From an uncultured Muribaculaceae bacterium (GTDB lineage Bacteria; Bacteroidota; Bacteroidia; Bacteroidales; Muribaculaceae): DNA of 64,000 nt. A program made the position numbers and the translations under genes. Below the pieces are notes generated by a model that ran no database searches, had not been told where the DNA came from, and was given only the letters and a program-made list of their open reading frames with translations. This document shows positions 59,981-64,000 of the stretch, one piece after another. Numbering within the stretch: position 1 is the stretch's first letter; each line of letters opens with the position of its first letter. The stretch covers positions 1-64,000 of the forward strand of contig CAJUIT010000007.1 of assembly GCA_910586565.1 (NCBI GenBank). Direction: 5' to 3'.

Positions 59981-62869
59981 TCAATACCATTTCACGCCGT
60001 TGGATTGGGAGGAGCGCTTGTCGTATTTGAGGTCGGAGAGGAGCGACGATTTCACCGATATGTGGAAGTTGTAGGATTTATAGGGCCCTACGGGGATTAC
60101 ACTCGCGCGCATGGTGAAGCAATGGAGGTCGCGCGCGATGTTGAGGTTCATATAGGCGATTTTCTTGGTGTCGAAGTTGTAGGATGCCGTGGCCGAGAAC
60201 TCCCAGTTTTTCGTGGGGCGGATGTTGCCCGAAAGGCTGAGGTTCTGGGTAATCTTGCCATTATATTCCATCTTCTCCTTGTTGAAGTCGCCGTAGCTGT
60301 AGTTGATGGAGTAGTTCACACTAAGGCTCCACGGCACCTCCCACGGCACATAACCCTCGGGTGTGAGCTGAAGGTCGTCGTCATGGTCGTGGTCGTGCTG
60401 ACCGTTCCCTTGTCCGGTTCCGTCATCGTCCCAATTGTCGGTGTCGTTGTAGTTATTATTGTTGGTGTTGTTGGAGCTGTTGTTGTTCTTTTTGTCTTTG
60501 CGGAATGTGTCGTTGTTGAAGGTGTAGGAGAATGAGGTGCCGGTTGATGAGAGGCGACCGATACCTTTGCCGGCTTTCCATCGCGGGATGTTTACTCTCA
60601 CGGGGTTGCCCGCCGAGTTGAGCTGATAGGTGTAGACATCCCATGTGGCCGACAGGTTGAGGTTGAACTGGCGCGAGAGGCGCAGCAGCAACGAGGTGTT
60701 GATGTTACTCCAGTTGAGTGAGTCGGCTGCGAAGTTGTAGCTCTGCGACACGGTGAAATTCTCGATGAGCGAAATTTTCTTCTCACCGATTGAGTCGTTG
60801 TCGCTCTTCACTTTCATCTCCACGTTATTGGCAAGCGAAACCGACACCATGCCGGTTTTACCCTGCCCCGGAACGCCGAACAGGGAGTTGGGGAAGAGTG
60901 AATACTTGCGTGTTTGCTCGCGTCCCTGGGCATCGGTGTAATTGTAGCTTCCGTAGTAGCCGAAGAACGACGATGAGAAGTCGGGAGCACCCGAGAATGA
61001 AATTGTGGGGGTGAACACGTGGCGAATCATCTTCACCTTGTCGCCGAGGAATGGGAGCGGCTGGAAAAATCCGTAGACCTTAGTGTCGAGCGACACCGAG
61101 GCGTTGAAATCCCACACGTTGTAGAAGCTGTAGGTGGTGTCGCACACCTCGGCTGAGGCAGCGGGATCCCATGCGCGGCGCACCTTCTGGGTGTACATGC
61201 GGTCGGTGAGCGTTACCGACGGGGTGACGTTGAAATAGGTGAACAGCGGGAATGTTGCCGAGATGGGGATGTTGTGCTTCATGCCGTTTCGCCAATCCTT
61301 AATCAACGATTTCTTGAAAAATTCGTCCTGCTTGGCTGTGAGTGAGTTTTGGAACTGACCGGAGTAGGAGAGGCGTATTTTCTCATACCAGCGGTCGGCA
61401 CCCACGGCATGCTTGCGCTTGAAGGGGTAGACTTGCGAGAGTGTGACGTTGATGTTGGGGAACGACACGGCGAGGGTGGAGTCCTGGGTGCGCTGAGTTA
61501 CGTTCATCGATGTTGACAGAGCCCACTTTGAATTGGGGAAGCGGTAGCCCATGTTGATTGTCGATGATTTGGTGTTTTCGGTGAAAGCGCTTGAATAGTA
61601 GGAGTTCACGCTGTTGCGTGTGTAGCCCGATGTGGTGAAGTTTACCGAGGCCGAGAGGTTCATGTTGGGGTTGGCCTTGGAATCCTGCGAGTGGCTCCAA
61701 ATCACCTGGAAGTTGGTGGCGGTGTAGTAGTCGGGGTCGCTCTTCTCGCCATAGATGCTCTTGAGGTAGTTGATGTTGAAATTACCGTTGAACTTGTAGC
61801 GCTTGCGGTAGGTTGACTGCGCCGAGAGACCCCATGAGCCTTTGGTGTAGATTTCGCCTGTGAGGGCGAGGTCAATCATGTCGTTGATTGCGAAGTAGTA
61901 ACCGCCGTCGCTGAGGTAGAAGCCGCGGTTGTAGTCGTCGCCGAAAGTGGGCACAATCACGCCCGATGCATAGCTGTCGGAGAACGGGAAGTAGCCGAAC
62001 GGAACAGCAAGGGGGAGGGGCAAGCCGGCAAGCACCATGTAGGCCGGCCCGGTGACGATGTTCTTTTTCGGGCGCACTTTGGCGCGGGTGAGCTGAATGT
62101 AGAAGTGCGGCTCCTCGTGGTCGTCGCAGGTGGTGTAGCGACCGTTCTGAATGTAGTAATCCTCACCTTCGGTTTTCTTGGTCTGACCGCCGGTGAGATA
62201 ACCTTCCCCCTGCTGGGTGATAACGTTGGTGATGTAGCCGCGCTTCGACTTAAAGTTGTAGCGCATCGTCTTCGACTCGTAGGATGAGCCACCTTCCTCA
62301 AACACGGGAGTGCCAATCATCTCGCCAACGCTGTCCTCGCGGCCGCAGGCATAGACCTCGCTGTTGCCCATATTGAGCTGAATTTCAGCGGCGTTGAGTT
62401 TCAAGTCGCCGTAGTCGATTTCGCCGTCGCCATACATGTAGGTCATGTTGCGTCCCACCATCACCATCGAGTCTTTCGAGGTGAACACCACCTGGTTGTC
62501 GAGGTCGACTTTCTCGCGGCGGATGCGGGATGGGCGGCGTGGCACCGAATCGCCGGCTGCCGATGCGAATGTGGAAGCGGGAGCGGCAACAGAGTCGGCT
62601 CCGGTTGAAATGGAATCGGGTGTGATAGAGTCGGTTGGAGTTGCAACCTCATGGCGCGTGCTGTCGGGAGCCGCCACGCCGTTCAAACGGTTGAGCAGGG
62701 TGTCGATGTTGGTTGCCGGCGAGGTGTCGACAGGGAGTTGCCCGAGCGAGTCGGGGCGGTCGGGAACGTCGATTCTCACGGGCGCAACAACACCGTCGCG
62801 GGAGAACAGACTACCCGCGGCCATGCACAGAATAAAAATCGTAATTATATATAGATGAGAGCGTCGCAA
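59981..62869 (-). CDS. lptD: LPS-assembly protein LptD, Bacteroidetes type
   Basis: 962 residues; the frame opens with TTG at 62869, giving a signal segment RRSHLYIITIFILCMAAGSLFS. Residues ~30-110 are a Pro/Ser/Asp-rich linker. The OstA-like periplasmic jellyroll starts near 125 (VVFTSKDSMVMVGRNMTYMYGDGEIDYGDLKLNAAEIQLNMGNSEVYACG) with EGYLTGGQTKKTEGEDYYIQNGRYTTCDDHEEPHFYIQLTRAKVRP; the rest is a large outer-membrane barrel (LptD_2). It would insert lipopolysaccharide or lipooligosaccharide into the outer leaflet. An Asn-rich and then His/Asp-rich stretch (residues ~800-840) sits in what should be an extracellular loop. Promoter TATCTTTG at 62926-62933. Confidence 0.87.
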   Translation of the reverse strand: MRRSHLYIITIFILCMAAGSLFSRDGVVAPVRIDVPDRPDSLGQLPVDTSPATNIDTLLNRLNGVAAPDSTRHEVATPTDSITPDSISTGADSVAAPASTFASAAGDSVPRRPSRIRREKVDLDNQVVFTSKDSMVMVGRNMTYMYGDGEIDYGDLKLNAAEIQLNMGNSEVYACGREDSVGEMIGTPVFEEGGSSYESKTMRYNFKSKRGYITNVITQQGEGYLTGGQTKKTEGEDYYIQNGRYTTCDDHEEPHFYIQLTRAKVRPKKNIVTGPAYMVLAGLPLPLAVPFGYFPFSDSYASGVIVPTFGDDYNRGFYLSDGGYYFAINDMIDLALTGEIYTKGSWGLSAQSTYRKRYKFNGNFNINYLKSIYGEKSDPDYYTATNFQVIWSHSQDSKANPNMNLSASVNFTTSGYTRNSVNSYYSSAFTENTKSSTINMGYRFPNSKWALSTSMNVTQRTQDSTLAVSFPNINVTLSQVYPFKRKHAVGADRWYEKIRLSYSGQFQNSLTAKQDEFFKKSLIKDWRNGMKHNIPISATFPLFTYFNVTPSVTLTDRMYTQKVRRAWDPAASAEVCDTTYSFYNVWDFNASVSLDTKVYGFFQPLPFLGDKVKMIRHVFTPTISFSGAPDFSSSFFGYYGSYNYTDAQGREQTRKYSLFPNSLFGVPGQGKTGMVSVSLANNVEMKVKSDNDSIGEKKISLIENFTVSQSYNFAADSLNWSNINTSLLLRLSRQFNLNLSATWDVYTYQLNSAGNPVRVNIPRWKAGKGIGRLSSTGTSFSYTFNNDTFRKDKKNNNSSNNTNNNNYNDTDNWDDDGTGQGNGQHDHDHDDDLQLTPEGYVPWEVPWSLSVNYSINYSYGDFNKEKMEYNGKITQNLSLSGNIRPTKNWEFSATASYNFDTKKIAYMNLNIARDLHCFTMRASVIPVGPYKSYNFHISVKSSLLSDLKYDKRSSQSNGVKWY

Positions 62870-62925
62870 GAAATTCGAGGTTCACATAGGGGCTTGGCCT
62901 GAGGCCATCGCCGCATATTATGGTG

Positions 62926-62933
62926 CAAAGATA
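62926..62933 (-). promoter_or_regulatory. Promoter -7 box (TATCTTTG) of lptD
   Basis: Perfect box on the minus strand 57 bp upstream of the TTG start. Confidence 0.5.
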
Positions 62934-63025
62934 GCTAATAATCCCCAATCGCACACTCTAAGTCACCTTTTTTCACAATTCAGGCTGTGGAGTTAGCATG
63001 GTTTGGCAATCTTTACATTTTTTAG

Positions 63026-63033
63026 TAAGTTTG
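63026..63033 (+). promoter_or_regulatory. Promoter (-33 TTTG at 63002, -7 TAAGTTTG) of the family 2 glycosyltransferase
   Basis: Both boxes are present with 20-bp spacing, 68 bp before the ATG. Confidence 0.5.
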
Positions 63034-63100
63034 TGGAACGATAAGCGGCCGTTAGCGGCTTTTACCTCCCGAAACAAATATTTAGCAATCACACCAAGCA

Positions 63101-63877
63101 ATGTCCCTGCCCACCGACCGCCGCGAGCCTGTTGCTCCTCCGGCGCGCCCATTGTTCTCAATCATCACTGTGACTTATAACGCGGCTTCCTCGCTCCCCC
63201 CAACGTTGCGGAGCGTGGCAGAGCAGTCGTGCGGGCTCTATGAGCATATAATCGTTGACGGAGCCTCCTCCGACGGCACCATCGAACTTGCCCTTAAGTT
63301 CGATAATCCCCGCATCAGATTCAGCTCTGCTCCCGACCGCGGCATCTATGATGCGATGAACAAAGGGTTGGCCGATGCCACCGGCGATTATGTGATTTTC
63401 CTGAATGCCGGCGACACATTCCACACCCCCGAAACTCTTCAGCAGATTGCCGATGAGGTGATGGCCAACGACTATCCCGGGGTGGTGTATGGGCAAACCG
63501 ACCTGGTGGATGCCGACCGGCGCCGCATCGGGCCGCGTCATCTCACGGCTCCCGACAACCTCACGCTCCAAAGTTTTGCAAACGGCATGATGGTTTGCCA
63601 CCAGGCGTTTGTGGCATTGCGGCGTATCACCGGGCCGTTTAATCTCAAATATCGTTTCTCGGCGGATTATGAATGGTGCATCCATGTGTTGCAGCACTCA
63701 AAGCGCAACGTGCTTATCCCCGATGTGATAATCGACTATCTTAGCGAGGGAATGACCACCCGCAACCGCAGGCGGTCGCTCATGGAGCGTTTCCGCATCA
63801 TGTGCTACTACTATGGCACCGTGCCTACGATAATGCGCCATTTCCGTTTCGCACTACGTTTTCTCAAATCTAAATGA
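63101..63877 (+). CDS. Family 2 glycosyltransferase
   Basis: 258 residues, GT-A fold. FSIITVTYNAASSLPPTLRSVAEQS at residues ~18-42, YEHIIVDGASSDGTIE near 48, DRGIYDAMNKGLADATGDYVIFLNAGDTFH near 80-108 (nucleotide-sugar and metal-binding region). This WcaA/WcaE-like type adds sugars to surface polysaccharide or lipid-linked glycans. Its stop overlaps the ATG of the DUF4286 gene. Confidence 0.9.
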   Translation: MSLPTDRREPVAPPARPLFSIITVTYNAASSLPPTLRSVAEQSCGLYEHIIVDGASSDGTIELALKFDNPRIRFSSAPDRGIYDAMNKGLADATGDYVIFLNAGDTFHTPETLQQIADEVMANDYPGVVYGQTDLVDADRRRIGPRHLTAPDNLTLQSFANGMMVCHQAFVALRRITGPFNLKYRFSADYEWCIHVLQHSKRNVLIPDVIIDYLSEGMTTRNRRRSLMERFRIMCYYYGTVPTIMRHFRFALRFLKSK

Positions 63878-64000
63878 CTGTTTACAACACCACTTTTGTG
63901 ATTCACTCCGTGCTTGAGGCCGATTTCATTGCGTGGCTTCGCACGGTTTATCTCCCCTCGGCTGCGGCTTCAGGGGCATTCGCGCGTCCCACTGTGATGC
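63874..64000 (+). CDS. DUF4286 family protein, 5' part (cut by window end)
   Basis: An open frame from ATG 63874 (ATGA overlap with the glycosyltransferase) translates MTVYNTTFVIHSVLEADFIAWLRTVYLPSAAASG... to the edge. The YNTTFVIHSVLEADFIAWLRTVYLP pattern matches DUF4286, a short protein of unknown function common in Bacteroidetes. Only the first 42 residues are visible. Confidence 0.7.
   Translation, partial: MTVYNTTFVIHSVLEADFIAWLRTVYLPSAAASGAFARPTVM

Noticed and set aside
59840..60535. Plus-strand 231-residue frame with hydrophobic C-terminus
   Set aside because: Antisense to the 3' end of lptD and reading through the duplicated block; the poly-Val/Ile stretch is the complement of the Asn/Asp-rich codons.

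Overview
The window looks like a chromosomal segment of a gut Bacteroidales, most likely Muribaculaceae-like. Evidence: Bacteroidetes-type promoters (TAnnTTTG, usually TATCTTTG or TACCTTTG) precede many genes; there are no consistent Shine-Dalgarno sequences; and the families present are typical of the phylum: DUF2027/Smr protein, LptD_2-type LPS assembly protein, DUF4286, PpiD-like SurA_N protein, Bacteroidetes myo-inositol-phosphate synthase, and proteins ending in type IX secretion (T9SS) sorting domains. No rRNA, tRNA, CRISPR array or prophage was seen. Genus-level assignment is inference.

Layout. 1-2111: a partial Tyr/Gln/Asn-rich protein and a polyprenyl diphosphate synthase. 2286-3774: a repeat-rich stretch with an unrecognised C3-biased gene. 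3781-7573: ruvB, then a polysaccharide flippase and glycosyltransferase. 7749-8919: a HEPN/MNT toxin-antitoxin pair and a small membrane protein. 9127-10176: a secreted choloylglycine-hydrolase-like enzyme. 10195-14297 (minus): ribF, O-methyltransferase, aroQ, mrp, trmB. 14485-21429 (plus): a complete glycine cleavage set (lipoate ligase, gcvT, gcvH, gcvPA, gcvPB, lpd). 21657-28479 (minus): PpiD-like chaperone, metK with a possible SAM-II-like leader, a secreted propeller-like protein, and myo-inositol-phosphate synthase. 29519-38822 (minus): a giant Ig-like T9SS protein, a REP-associated tyrosine transposase (RAYT) in a nest of palindromes, a four-gene operon that looks like inositol/phospholipid head-group chemistry, an acyl-ACP thioesterase and a small outer-membrane barrel. 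39224-48346 (plus): three consecutive T9SS-type surface proteins (duplicated beta-rich protein, subtilase, LRR protein). 48606-53295: parB-parA, surE, EFR1 ferredoxin, DUF2027-Smr. 53402-64000: queA, secreted metallo-beta-lactamase-fold hydrolase, TonB-dependent-receptor-like barrel, DJ-1 protein, LptD, family 2 glycosyltransferase and a truncated DUF4286 gene.

The most unusual content lies between genes. (1) A ~125-bp structured element occurs four times, each time just 3' of a gene, always in the same orientation relative to that gene, with compensatory changes between copies; three copies end in the same GTGTCA-stem terminator. (2) About twelve copies of a palindrome (core GCCGCCATAYATGGCGGC) surround a RAYT gene, as in proteobacterial REP/RAYT systems; next to it lies a 290-bp-offset direct duplication carrying a 3' fragment of the transposase and an 18-bp inversion. 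(3) A ~112-bp hairpin-rich repeat occurs three times. (4) A gene-plus-upstream segment at 2640-3700 has a degraded copy at 59520-59920 with two internal deletions. (5) Heptamer-type simple repeats (AGAAGTCAGA, GTTTTTAG) fill several gaps, even inside operons.

Functionally, the myo-inositol-phosphate synthase and the CDP-alcohol phosphatidyltransferase / PAP2 (Aur1-like) operon could together make inositol phospho- or sphingolipids. The glycine cleavage operon carries its own lipoate attachment and lipoamide dehydrogenase functions.
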